Translations under genes and position numbers: made by a program
Notes under the pieces: generated by a model
Told to the model about the DNA's origin: nothing
The model's database searches: none
The model's input: the letters and a program-made list of their open reading frames with translations, nothing else
In this document: piece after piece, positions 55,716-64,000 of the stretch
Layout of the letters: every line of letters begins with the position of its first letter
Position numbering within the stretch: the first letter of the stretch is position 1
DNA from: Balamuthia mandrillaris
Taxonomy: Eukaryota > Discosea > Longamoebia > Balamuthiidae
Direction of reading: 5' to 3'
DNA length: 64,000 nucleotides
Assembly (NCBI GenBank): GCA_031835245.1
Contig: JAVKOQ010000029.1
Coordinates: 248,001 to 312,000 of the forward strand

Positions 55716-56631
55716 AAAAAAAAGAGAGGGAACAGAGACTAGAGAAGAAAGAAGACCATCAATCATGGGTTTAGCGGCATAAGTGTAGACTTCCTCTTGT
55801 CCCGAATATTCAGAAAACACTCTATGAAAGTTGAAGCTGTGACTGCTGCTCGTGGCATGTCCCGTCTGTATCACCAAAGAAAGATTGAGTTGAATGAAGA
55901 GACAGGAGGAGGAGGAGGAGGAGGATGAAGAAGAAGAAGAAGAAGAAGAAGAAGAAGAAGAAGAAGAAGAAGAAGAAGAAGGAGAAGGAGAAGAACAAGA
56001 AGCTGAAACAAACTTGAACGGTAACAGTGCGTTGGTTCGGAATCGCAATGCATGGCTCCCCTCCAGCCTCATACTCGTCCTGAGAGTGAGGCCGAAACCT
56101 ACAAACCACCCTTATATTCTCCTCTCCTTCTCCTCCTCCTTCTTCTTCCAAAGAAGAGGAGGAAGAGGCGCCCCCTGCGGCCTCAGCAGGGTTCCATTCC
56201 TCCGAAAAGGGATCAAACAAGTCAAATTCGTCTTCATTCCTCGTTGTCTTCTTCTTCTTCTTCTGCGTAATGCTCTTCTTCTTCGCTCCTCCGGAGGGAG
56301 CGGAGAGCTTTTTTTTGCCTTTGTCACGCAAGTCAGAGAAGCTCTCTCTTCTTTCCCTTCTTTGTTTCTCCTTGTGAGAAGAAGAAGAAGAAGGCGAAGG
56401 AACATCCAGCGCACTGATCGTTCTTCGACGCAGGGTATTCTTGCTTCGTTTCTTTCTGGTGGTGGAGGAAGAAGCAGAACCAGAATTATTGCCGTGATGG
56501 CTCGAAGGACTTTGCCAAGACCGCACGCCAGCAGAAGCGGCGGAGGAAGAGGAGCTCTCGCCGTCGTCTTCGCTCTTCATCTTCTTTCCATCAATTTTTT
56601 TCTGCGAAAACATTCCTATCATTCTTAACAT
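53244..56631 (-). CDS. Kinesin motor fused to U-box and F-box domains
   Basis: Nine exons join in phase (56631-56014, 55865-55757, 55578-55321, 55244-55104, 55003-54724, 54562-54467, 54376-53877, 53759-53578, 53501-53244), about 813 residues. Residues 1-170 are basic and Ser-rich. The kinesin motor (about 175-565) has [15 protein letters not shown], the P-loop [53 protein letters not shown] and [21 protein letters not shown] coiled segment ([14 protein letters not shown]) follows. The U-box spans the splice: [41 protein letters not shown], then [18 protein letters not shown]. Exons 8-9 continue into an F-box ([20 protein letters not shown] then LVSCTK). The end is a short charged tail. U-box would bind an E2; F-box would bind SKP1. 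One intron is AT-AC. Confidence 0.82.
55004..55103 (-). other. AT-AC (U12-type) intron in the kinesin gene
   Basis: On the minus strand the intron starts ATATCCTC, has TCCTTAAC (canonical U12 branch site) 12 nt before its end, and ends AAAAAAC. Joining the flanks gives the conserved switch I block [18 protein letters not shown]; no GT-AG pair restores it. Confidence 0.85.
55590..55711 (-). repeat. (GA)n microsatellites in kinesin intron 2
   Basis: Two GA runs (55590-55608 and 55681-55711), CT on the transcript strand. Confidence 0.9.
55908..55995 (-). repeat. (GAA/GGA)n repeat in kinesin intron 1
   Basis: About 85 bp of trinucleotide purine repeat on the plus strand, pyrimidine on the transcript strand. 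Confidence 0.9.
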
Positions 56632-56684
56632 GTCGACGTAAAAATATTTAAGATGTTTTTCATTCCTTTAATTCTTGTGTCGAC
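56632..56684. promoter_or_regulatory. Compact 68-bp divergent promoter with two GTCGAC
   Basis: Only 68 bp separate the kinesin and Nup43-like start codons. GTCGAC at 56632-56637 abuts the kinesin ATG (GTCGACATG on the minus strand), and a second copy lies at 56679-56684. Confidence 0.5.
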
Positions 56685-56699
56685 CAAAACATATTTGAC

Positions 56700-58018
56700 A
56701 TGTTTCGCATTCCACACCAAAACAAGGGAAAAGAAGAGATGGAAGGCAGAGGAAGAGGAGGAGGAGAGGCGTGGTCCCTGGCCGCCTACTTGGGCACGAA
56801 CGTTACCTCGGTGTGCTGGCTCCCACGCTGCGACCATCGCACCAGAACCGCATACCTACTCACTGGCACTTCAGACGAATCGGTACCTCTCTTTTTGTTG
56901 AAGTGTTTTCCTTTCATTTCGTTGTTTTCTGATTTTGTGATCGATAAAAACGAACAGATAAATAAGGTTGGGTTATGGAGTTTTTCGTTGCCGGATTGGG
57001 AAGACGAGGAAGAAGAAACGGGGCCACAACCTCCCTCGCCTCTTGCCGATAACGTCGTCTTTGGTTCTGTTGCTGGCTTGAAGGTTCGACTCTCTCTTCT
57101 CTTCATCGTTCTCTTGTTTTTTCCTCTCTTATTCCTCTTCGTACTCCTTCTCTGTGGCTTCAAGGTGGTGGAACGAGACTCCTCTCTCTTTGCGCTCAGT
57201 GTTACCACTCATGGCAACCTCAATGTCCACAAAGTCTTCTTCGATACGTCTTCCTCACTTTCCAAGGTAACACCACACTTTCAAAAAAAATAAAATACAC
57301 GAAGTTGCTAAAACCCCTTTTTCAAGGAGGACCGGTTAAAACGGACAAGCACGTGGGAACGCCTGCATCGCTCCGCATGCACAGCGTTTGATGTACGAGC
57401 AGAGAGCAACGAGATCGTTACGGCAGGAGAGGATGGAGCATTACACTTTGTGCAACTGGAACAAGCCATCACTAAACCTCATTTGAGCATTGGTTCGCAC
57501 TCTTTTTTTCCCTTTCTTAGTTGTGCTTCTTTCTTGCATATTTTTTCCAATGGCGTTCTCCTATCTTCTTCATTCTCTTTCTTTCTTCTTTCTTCTTTCT
57601 TCCTTCTTCGTTCTTTTTTCATTGTATGATGTACCAGAGAATGCCGATAGCAGCGGTGTATCAAGCGTGCATTTCATATCTTCTCACTCGGTGTTGAGTG
57701 TTGGCAGCACTGGACATCTCAAGCTTTTTGACCTCCGCACCAACAGTAATGCACAGCAAGACTTTACCATGGTGAAAACGATGAAAGAGTGAGTTTATTT
57801 ATCTCCGTATTGTCTTTTGTTGACTTTTTTTGAGCTCACATGTTTGCTGGTGATTACTTTAGTGCGGGAAGCTCAATATTGCAATGCGCTGCAGTGCACC
57901 CGCATCAACCTTCTTTTGTTGTGACAGGCGCTCATGATGGGTCTATCGCCTTCTGGGTACACTCTTTTTCTTTCTTTGCTTGTTCTTTGTTCTCTTTTTC
58001 TCCTTTCCCGTTCTTCTG

Positions 58019-58051
<33 letters not shown>

Positions 58052-58671
58052 TACGCACTTTTCAAATAACCCATTTGTTTTTGTAATAGGACTTGCGTCA
58101 CCCCAAATGGCCTTTTCAGTCGTATGCACAGCACACTGCTGATGGTATTTATCTCGTATTGTCTCTTTCTTTCTTGCTGTCTTTTTAACTAGAGCCTGTA
58201 GTATGGGATATACAGTTTCATGCGGCACACCCAGATAATGTTATTTCCGCTTCTGAAGATGGAACACTGTTACTCTGGTACCTATTTTTTTCGCCTCATT
58301 CTTCTTTGTTTCAACTCACAATTGTTTATTTATTTATTTATTTTGCTCTGTTGTTTTTTCCTTTTCCTCTATTGTCCCTCTTGCCTCCCTTCTCTCCCCT
58401 ATCTCGCGTTCTCTTCTCTTGACTCTTCTGTCTCTTTCTCTCCGATTCTCTCTCGCTCGTATCTCACGCCACATCAACAAAAAGGAACTTCAACCCGAAA
58501 AACGAGATGAGAGGCACATTCACCGCCGACAAAGAGCAACTCCTTCTCCGCAAACTGCTTCGCCAACGGGTTGGCCTGAACAGCCTGGCCGTGCTCCCCG
58601 AAATGAACATGCTGTGTTGTGCCGCCGACAACGAGGCTCTCCTCTTCCTGGGCGAGCTGCTGCCCGAATAA
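56700..58671 (+). CDS. NUP43: Nup43-like WD40 nucleoporin
   Basis: About nine exons. WD40-type blades: NVTSVCWLPRCDHRTRTAYL, SVTTHGNLNVHKVFF, ACTAFDVRAESNEIVTAGED, GHLKLFDLRTNSN, SFVVTGAHDGSIAFWDLRHP and WDIQFHAAHPDNVISASEDG. The last exon encodes LLRQRVGLNSLAVLPEMNML and ADNEALLFLGELLPE, resembling the Nup43 C-terminus. Nup43 is a propeller subunit of the Y (Nup107-160) complex of the nuclear pore. Assignment to Nup43 rather than another WD40 family rests on block order and C-terminus and is moderate. A CT run lies in one intron (58021-58048). Confidence 0.7.
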
Positions 58672-59020
58672 CTCGAAAGGAGGAGCAAAGCGGAGGAAAG
58701 CTCGCGGAAAACAAGGCAACGAGCGGCAAAGAAGGGAGAGACAGTCTCGAGAGTTTCATTTGAATCCGCTTTTCTGCGTTGTTCCTGTGTTTTGCACGTT
58801 AGTTCTCCATGCAGGGAGCCTAGTAACATTATTAAAAGAAACAAAAAAGCACAAAGAGAGAGAGACCCGTTTCTAGCTCTTCTTATCGGGTACTCTCCGG
58901 CTATAAAACCAAAACGTTCGTTTCATTCCTTCATTCATTTATCTCTTTACAACACAACAAACAACTCTTACACAAAACTAACAAGCTGCTTTGCTTAACC
59001 ACTGCATCCAACCGATAAAG
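58672..59020. other. Intergenic stretch with TATA box
   Basis: No gene seen. TATAAAA at 58902-58908 stands about 115 bp upstream of the next gene's ATG; the 5' UTR between them is rich in CA and CT. Confidence 0.5.
58902..58908 (+). promoter_or_regulatory. TATA box of the small secreted protein gene
   Basis: GGCTATAAAACC, about 115 bp before the ATG at 59021. Confidence 0.55.
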
Positions 59021-59432
59021 ATGAAGACTGCCGTCGTGATTGCCCTCGTGGCTGTGATGCTCTTCCTCGTTGGGGCTGCCCTGGCGGGGAGTGGAGGCGG
59101 GGGGGACGTCTGCGCGCTGAGCTGCAGGCGCGACTCGGACTGCGTGCCTGCTCCAGTGTGCCACCCGAGGGAGTGCCTCAACAGACGCCTTGTTAGGGTA
59201 CGTTTATTCTGTTGTTTATTTTTCTTTTACTTTTTTTTCTGTTTTTTATTTAAAATTTGTTAATTTTTTTCGCTTTTGATTAACATTTTCTTAAATAAAA
59301 ATAAAAAAATAGGGATGCGACCGTCCCGAAGCCTGCACCCTCATCTTCGATCCTCAGGCCGCCTACGAAAATGACGACTGTGCCTGCCAGATGGGCACCT
59401 GCGTGAACCTCAACCTCGGCAACGTTGAATAA
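59021..59432 (+). CDS. Small secreted cysteine-rich protein
   Basis: Two exons, 59021-59197 and 59313-59432, in phase, 98 residues. Signal peptide MKTAVVIALVAVMLFLVGAA then LAG. The mature part has about ten Cys (DVCALSCRRDSDCVPAPVCH, GCDRPEACTLIF, DDCACQMGTCVNLN), a spacing that recalls trypsin-inhibitor or other small disulfide-rich proteins, but no family is certain. TATA box and strong signal peptide suggest an abundant secreted product. Confidence 0.75.
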
Positions 59433-59917
59433 AAAATTCTCAATATAGGTAGGGCTGGCCAGGGAGACGAGAGAGAGTGCAGAGCGTTCTCTCCATGTCT
59501 CCCTTGCCTTCGCTTCTTCTCTCTCTTGGGTTTCCACTATCGGGTTGTGTCTTTTTCGTTTGTTATTACTTTCCACACACAAGCAATAGAATAAAGGGAA
59601 AACCGAGAGAAACTTTGCACAAAACAAATGGATACTTTGAGGAAACTCTTTATTTATTTTTTTCAGTTCGTTTCATTCCAGACTCTTATGTTTCTTCTCT
59701 CGTTGTCTTGCTTTCTTCTTTTCTTTCTTCTTTTCCTCCCTTCGTTTAAACGCAACAACATAGCATCCGCCAGTTTGTGGCTACCAGCCAGCGCAAGAAG
59801 AGCCACAAGACTACTCGCTGCCGCTTCCGCTCTCTTCTTCGAACTTCTTCGACTCCCGCAGCAGCGCGCTTCGCTCCATCTGAACCACCAAAGGAAGAAC
59901 CCACAACAAGGCCTCCC
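59433..59917. other. Intergenic / 5' leader of the sirtuin gene
   Basis: No confident gene. A frame open from GTG at 59777 runs into the sirtuin, so an upstream start or exon is possible. Confidence 0.4.
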
Positions 59918-61366
59918 ATGGCGTGGACCGCTCACAAGACCGAAGAAGAAATGGTGGAACACTTTGACCCCCCCGAAGTGGTCCAGCAAACGGCCAACGG
60001 CTTGGCCACCTGGATGAGTCGCGCTCGCCACATGATCGTCTTCACGGGGGCCGGCATCAGCACCTCGGCGGGGATCCCCGACTTTAGGGGCCCGGAGGGC
60101 GTTTGGACTCTGAGAGCCAAGGGGGTCACCAGGACGAGACGGACCACCAGCTCCCTGAAAGCCATCCCTACCCCGACGCACATGGCCCTGGTGGAGCTGG
60201 AGAGGAGGGGAATACTAAAGTATGTGATCAGCCAGAACACGGACGGGTTGCACAGGAAGAGCGGCTTGCCTCCGGAGAAGGTTTCTTTTTTTTTTCTCAG
60301 TTTTTTCTCACTTTTTTCTTATATTTTTCTGCTTTTCTTTTGGGGTAGTTATCCGAACTTCATGGCAACACCAACCTGGAACGATGCAGCAGGTGTGGGG
60401 CCGAATACATGAGGGACTACCACGTTCGCAACGCCTACGACGTGCACGACCACCGGACCGGAAGAACGTGCGTCGCCTGCGGCGGGGAGCTAAGGGACAC
60501 CATCATCAACTTCCACGAGTCCCTCCCCTACGAGCCGTTGCGCAAGGCCCAGCAACACGCCGAAATGGCCGACCTGGTTCGCTCGCTCCCTCTCTCTCCC
60601 TCTGTTCCGTTCTGTTTCTCTTTGCTGAAAGAAAGCACCCCCAACAGTGTTTGGTGTTGGGAAGCAGCTGCACCGTGACACCGGCAGCCAACTTTCCCAG
60701 GAAAGTGGGGCGCAACCCCGACGCCCACCTCGTCATCTGCAACCTCCAACACACTCCCTTGGATCCGCTGGCCAGCCTCAGGGTGAACGCCCGCTGCGAC
60801 GACCTGATGAGAGCCGTCATGGCGGCGTTGGGTTACGAGATTCCGCCATTCATCCTCCGCAGGCGCTTGAGGGTGCGGGTACTGCGCGAGTCTGGTGAGG
60901 TGGAGGTGCAAGGGGTGGATGTGGATGGCAAGCCCGCTTCCTTTCTTAGCTCCGTGCAAGTCCTGCCTTATGGGTACCAGCTTCCTTCTTCATTCCTGCT
61001 TCTTTCTTCTATTTGTTCATTCCCAGTTCTCTTCATCTCACTTACGTGTCATCCTAACTTTCTCTTGCTCTTTGAAGAGCAAAGATACAGGAGCCGTTTA
61101 GAATCAGTCGCGAGTGGCAAAGGCAAATGAGGTCTCCACAGGACAAAGCCGCGAGAGGGGAGTTGCCGCTTCGTCTGCACTTCATGGGGCATTACAACGA
61201 ACCCCATCTCGACATCACCGTCCACCCCGAGAAGCCTGTCACCACTTACGATCTTGCTTATGATCCGATGACTGGTCAATGGGACGTTCGTTCTGGAGAA
61301 GAGGAAGAAGGCGCTGCTTCGTCGTCGTCTTCTTCTTCTTCCTTACGTTCTGGTGAAAATATGTAG
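59918..61366 (+). CDS. SIRT6/7-type NAD-dependent deacylase (class IV sirtuin)
   Basis: About four exons. The N-terminus has EEEMVEHFDPPEVVQ, like SIRT6. NAD-binding motifs: FTGAGISTSAGIPDFRGPEG and VWTL. YVISQNTDGLHRKSGLP carries the Gln-Asn-x-Asp, ELHGN the catalytic His. The zinc module has CSRCGAEY and CVACGGELRDTIINFHE. LCLVLGSSCTVTPAANFPRK closes the Rossmann fold, with LVICNLQHTPLD. The C-terminal extension includes LHFMGHYNEPHLDITVH, as in SIRT6/7 relatives, and a Ser/Glu-rich end. Removes acyl groups from histone lysines. The ATG at 59918 is the first ATG in frame that keeps the family's N-terminus; an upstream extension cannot be excluded. Confidence 0.9.
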
Positions 61367-61491
61367 ATAAACAAAAGAAAAAACACACAAAGAAAATGTC
61401 TTCTTTACAGCATTTAAAAAACAAACCAAAAAGTGGAGGAAAATGCAGTTACCTCTGTTTGTGCTTCTTTGAAGCAAAAACTACAACGGTT

Positions 61492-62870
61492 TTAGCTTTG
61501 CTTCTTTGCTCTCGAAGAGACGGTCAAAAAGGAGATGCCCAAATGAGCAGTCATCTCGCTGACCACATTTGCGGCCAGATAGAGATAACAGAGAAGGGAG
61601 AACCCAAAGCAAGAGGCCACTGCTGCCAATTCCAGTTGTGCCGTCCTCTCAGAGGAAAGCAAGAGGGGAGCGAGGAAAGAGAACGTAAGGGAGCAGAGAA
61701 TAGGGAGGATGAGAACGGGTTGGAAGGGAGAGTAGGGAAGAGCACACACTCGGGCCAATACCATGCGACTCTGTTATAATTAACATTTTAGTATGGAAGA
61801 AAGAAACGATAAGAAAAAACAAGAAGCACCGAATAAATACGAACCACAATGTTTGCAGCGAAGCTACCGAGCATACCGATGAAGAGGTGAGGATAGGTCA
61901 TCAGCACGTTTGTTGGAGAGAATTTGGCCCACAACACGGCGCTTCCAATCAACGAAAACAGGGGCAACATTCTGTGAAATGCTTTCTCAATGCTTTCTTT
62001 GCTATTGCCCGCTCTAAAGTACTTCATTGTGTTACGAAGACTGGCAAAAAAGAGGACTTAGTTACCAGAGTACTTGAATGAAAAGAGAGGAGATGGAAAG
62101 TGAAGTGAAAATATGAGAGAAAAACATAGAGAGAGGCATACTTATCGCTCATTGCAAAAAGAAAGGCACAAGCGTTTAGCACTGCCAACCAATAGTTATG
62201 AGGAAGTGTTAACCCAAATAATGTCGTCTGTTGGAACCAAAACTCTGGTCCTGTAAGTCAGAGCGCAAAGAAGCGAATAAGCAACGGAAATGCAAACAGC
62301 AAGAAACATGTTGTGCGGGAACATACCAAGAATAGCAGTTGCAACAAAAATGCCCATAGTGAGGAGTTGAGCCTCAGTAACTCCGATGTAACCCAAGTTC
62401 AAGGTACCGGTATGGTACTGCTCCCACTGAGCCATGAAAAAGGCGGACGTGGCCAAACTCATCAAAGCAAAAGGCAGCCAACCCCCGCCTATTCCGCATA
62501 CGCTCATCGTGGTCAAAGCAAGCATCTCGTGTTCATGTGGTGATGTATCGAGATGAACAAAAAGAAACGCAACGGACGTTTAAACGAACAAAACAAACAT
62601 ACAACGAACAAACAAATGAAAGCATACCCAAGTGGTAACGGCATCACAGCCGTGGTCCGTCAGTTCTCCCAACGGAGAGGAGGTGTTGGTCCTCCTGGCC
62701 TGCTTGCCGTCCACCGCGTCCATCGTTTGATAGACGAACAGACAAACGGCGTTGAACAGGAGGAGCCACGCCGGGAAGGACTTGATTTGAGTAGCAAAAA
62801 ACGCCGTCAACAGATAGGCAGCGATGATGAAAGCAAATCCGATCAGCGTCACCAGATTGGGTCTGTCGTA

Positions 62871-62923
<53 letters not shown>

Positions 62924-62936
62924 GGAGGGAGGGAGG

Positions 62937-62970
<34 letters not shown>

Positions 62971-63172
62971 AGATGAGAAAAGTGAAAGTTAAACAAAAAA
63001 AAAGCGTAGGGAGAGAGAGAAAAAATAAGTACGCGAGAGACAGAGGCAAGTATTCCACTACGCGACGCCAGAACGGCTGCATGACATAGTTGGCGATGAG
63101 GGAGCGGTCGGTGCCGCTGTAGCGATAGTCACGGAGGGCCTCCAGGCCTTCCTGCTTGATGTAGCGGCCCAT
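61492..63172 (-). CDS. EPT1: Ethanolamine-/cholinephosphotransferase
   Basis: Six exons (63172-63033, 62862-62628, 62525 onward, ending 61492) join in phase. [20 protein letters not shown] and [28 protein letters not shown] match the family start. The CDP-alcohol phosphatidyltransferase motif D-G-x2-A-R-x8-G-x3-D-x3-D is present in [20 protein letters not shown] and TDHGCDA. Several transmembrane helices follow, with [19 protein letters not shown] and [20 protein letters not shown]. It transfers phosphoethanolamine (or phosphocholine) from CDP to diacylglycerol in the ER/Golgi, the last step of the Kennedy pathway. The head-group preference cannot be read from sequence. Intron 1 carries a GA repeat (62876-62955). 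Confidence 0.93.
62876..62955 (-). repeat. (GA)n/(GGGA)n microsatellite in EPT intron 1
   Basis: About 80 bp, CT on the transcript strand. Confidence 0.9.
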
Positions 63173-63280
63173 TTGCTTCAGCTCCTGTTTGTCTTTTTGT
63201 TTTTTTTTTTGTTTGAAACAAACAATAATTTTTCTGTTTTTGGTTTTTTATGCTTGTTTTTGGAATCTTTTTAAGGTGTT

Positions 63281-63419
63281 CTTCAGGAAATGCACCCTAA
63301 ATTTCCTGAAGAGATTGCTGATCTGATCAGATAGGAATTTAAAATCAAAGTACCAATCGGAAATCGAAAATAAACGAAAATTCGTTATGTTTTTGATCAG
63401 ATCCATCACCCTTAGGGTG
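63281..63419. repeat. Cluster of short inverted repeats
   Basis: TCTTCAGGAAAT ... ATTTCCTGAAGA form a 12-bp inverted repeat around the 9-nt spacer GCACCCTAA (about 63281-63313). ATCTGATCAGAT is a palindrome nearby, TTGATCAGATC recurs near 63395, and CACCCTTAGGGTG (about 63407-63419) is an inverted copy of the spacer. It lies between the EPT and strictosidine-synthase-like genes and overlaps the latter's last codons. Confidence 0.7.
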
Positions 63420-64000
63420 CAGAAGATCGAACAACGGCAAAGCAAGGGCTGTCCAGGTTGCCGAGGTACAATGCTGGTCCTAGCTCGCTCACGGAGCTGA
63501 CGCCTGGAAAGTGCTGAGCCTGGAGGCTTTGCAGGACCTTGCCCTCTCGGCTCAGCTTGACCACATGACCTGTTGGCCGTGGCTTTGGTTTTATTGCTTC
63601 TGGCAACATACTCACCAGCCTATAATAAAAGGAAGAGCTATAAGGAACGGGGAGAACGAGAAGAGCAGAACAATGACAAGCAGGAAGGTACTTTTTGAGG
63701 CTAGGATAAGGGTGCACCAGGTCCAACAAGGACATTCGAGGAGCAAGAATGGCCAACCAGAAGGACGAACCATCGTTGCTTGCAGAGATGCCATCCGGGA
63801 ATCCAGGAAGATTGTCCACAAACACGTCTGAAGTTCCCGCTGTTAAAGACGAACAAAATGTTTAAAAAAAGCCCTCATTCTCAAGACAATACGGGTGACC
63901 GCTTTAAGAGAGTCAGAAGAGAAGAGGAGAAGACAAAAAAACATAACAACAGAGAAGCAAGTGCACACCTCTTTCTCCTTTTAGCCAGAGACGAAGCACT
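63412..64000 (-). CDS. Strictosidine synthase-like / APMAP-family protein (partial, 5' end outside)
   Basis: The last exons of a minus-strand gene. VFVDNLPGFPDGISASNDGS and FWLAILAPRMSLLDLVHPYP match the family's propeller blade (D-N-[LM]-P-G-F-P-D-x-I). After a spliced KK-LVSMLPEAIKPKPRPTG comes GHVVKLSREGKVLQSLQAQH and ELGPALYLGNLDSPCFAV, the terminal blade with G-x-L-Y-L-G-x-x-x-x-P-F/C. Family members are six-bladed propeller hydrolases or lactonases at the ER or plasma membrane. Stop at 63412-63414. The upstream exon limit near 63890-63910 is uncertain and the N-terminus is beyond the window. Confidence 0.8.

Overview
The window is nuclear DNA of a eukaryote with compact, intron-rich genes. 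It has GT-AG introns of about 70-150 nt, some swollen by microsatellites, two tRNA genes with Pol III T-run terminators, and a 5S-like gene. Gene content (class II myosin, diaphanous-type formin, CRIB-LRR protein, two-pore channel, CLN5, ephrin-receptor-like cysteine-repeat protein) and a 5S sequence close to amoeba 5S suggest an amoebozoan, possibly a discosean related to Acanthamoeba. That placement is inference. No prokaryotic operon, CRISPR array or transposase was seen.

Layout. 1-8.4 kb: tRNA-Glu, a PRKRIP1-like splicing factor, a UIM-bearing peptidyl-tRNA hydrolase 2, and a large serine-rich gene of unknown function. 8.4-19.1 kb: a tRNA-like relic, an intronless F-box/ankyrin gene of giant-virus style, eIF2B-alpha, two tandem importin-alpha-like ARM genes without IBB domains, branched-chain ketoacid dehydrogenase E1-alpha, and an F-box/WD40 gene. 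19.1-31 kb: a truncated 5S rRNA gene, a long foldback, an RWD-like/LRR gene with huge TTTC-repeat introns, a formin, and a FAM241-like membrane protein. 31-45 kb: a CRIB-LRR protein, a calcium-regulated mitochondrial carrier, CLN5, myosin II heavy chain and tRNA-Arg. 45-64 kb: small secreted and low-complexity proteins, a cysteine-repeat receptor, a two-pore channel, a kinesin/U-box/F-box fusion, a Nup43-like WD40 protein, a SIRT6/7-type sirtuin, an ethanolaminephosphotransferase and a partial strictosidine-synthase-like gene.

Most striking points. (1) Splicing joins a kinesin motor to a U-box and then an F-box in one protein of about 813 residues. (2) Two AT-AC introns with U12-type donor and branch sequences lie in the kinesin and CLN5 genes, so a minor spliceosome is expected. 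(3) Short divergent promoters share GTCGAC, and three of them also carry TGACGTCA. (4) Intronic microsatellites are pyrimidine-rich on the transcript strand in essentially every gene, whichever way the gene points.

Functional themes are actin and microtubule motility (formin, myosin II, kinesin, CRIB-LRR), ubiquitin (U-box, three F-boxes, UIM, RWD-like), nuclear transport (importins, Nup43) and endolysosome or lipid biology (TPC, CLN5, EPT). These genes are neighbours, not an operon. Exon limits were read by eye from splice signals and frame and may be off by a few bases.
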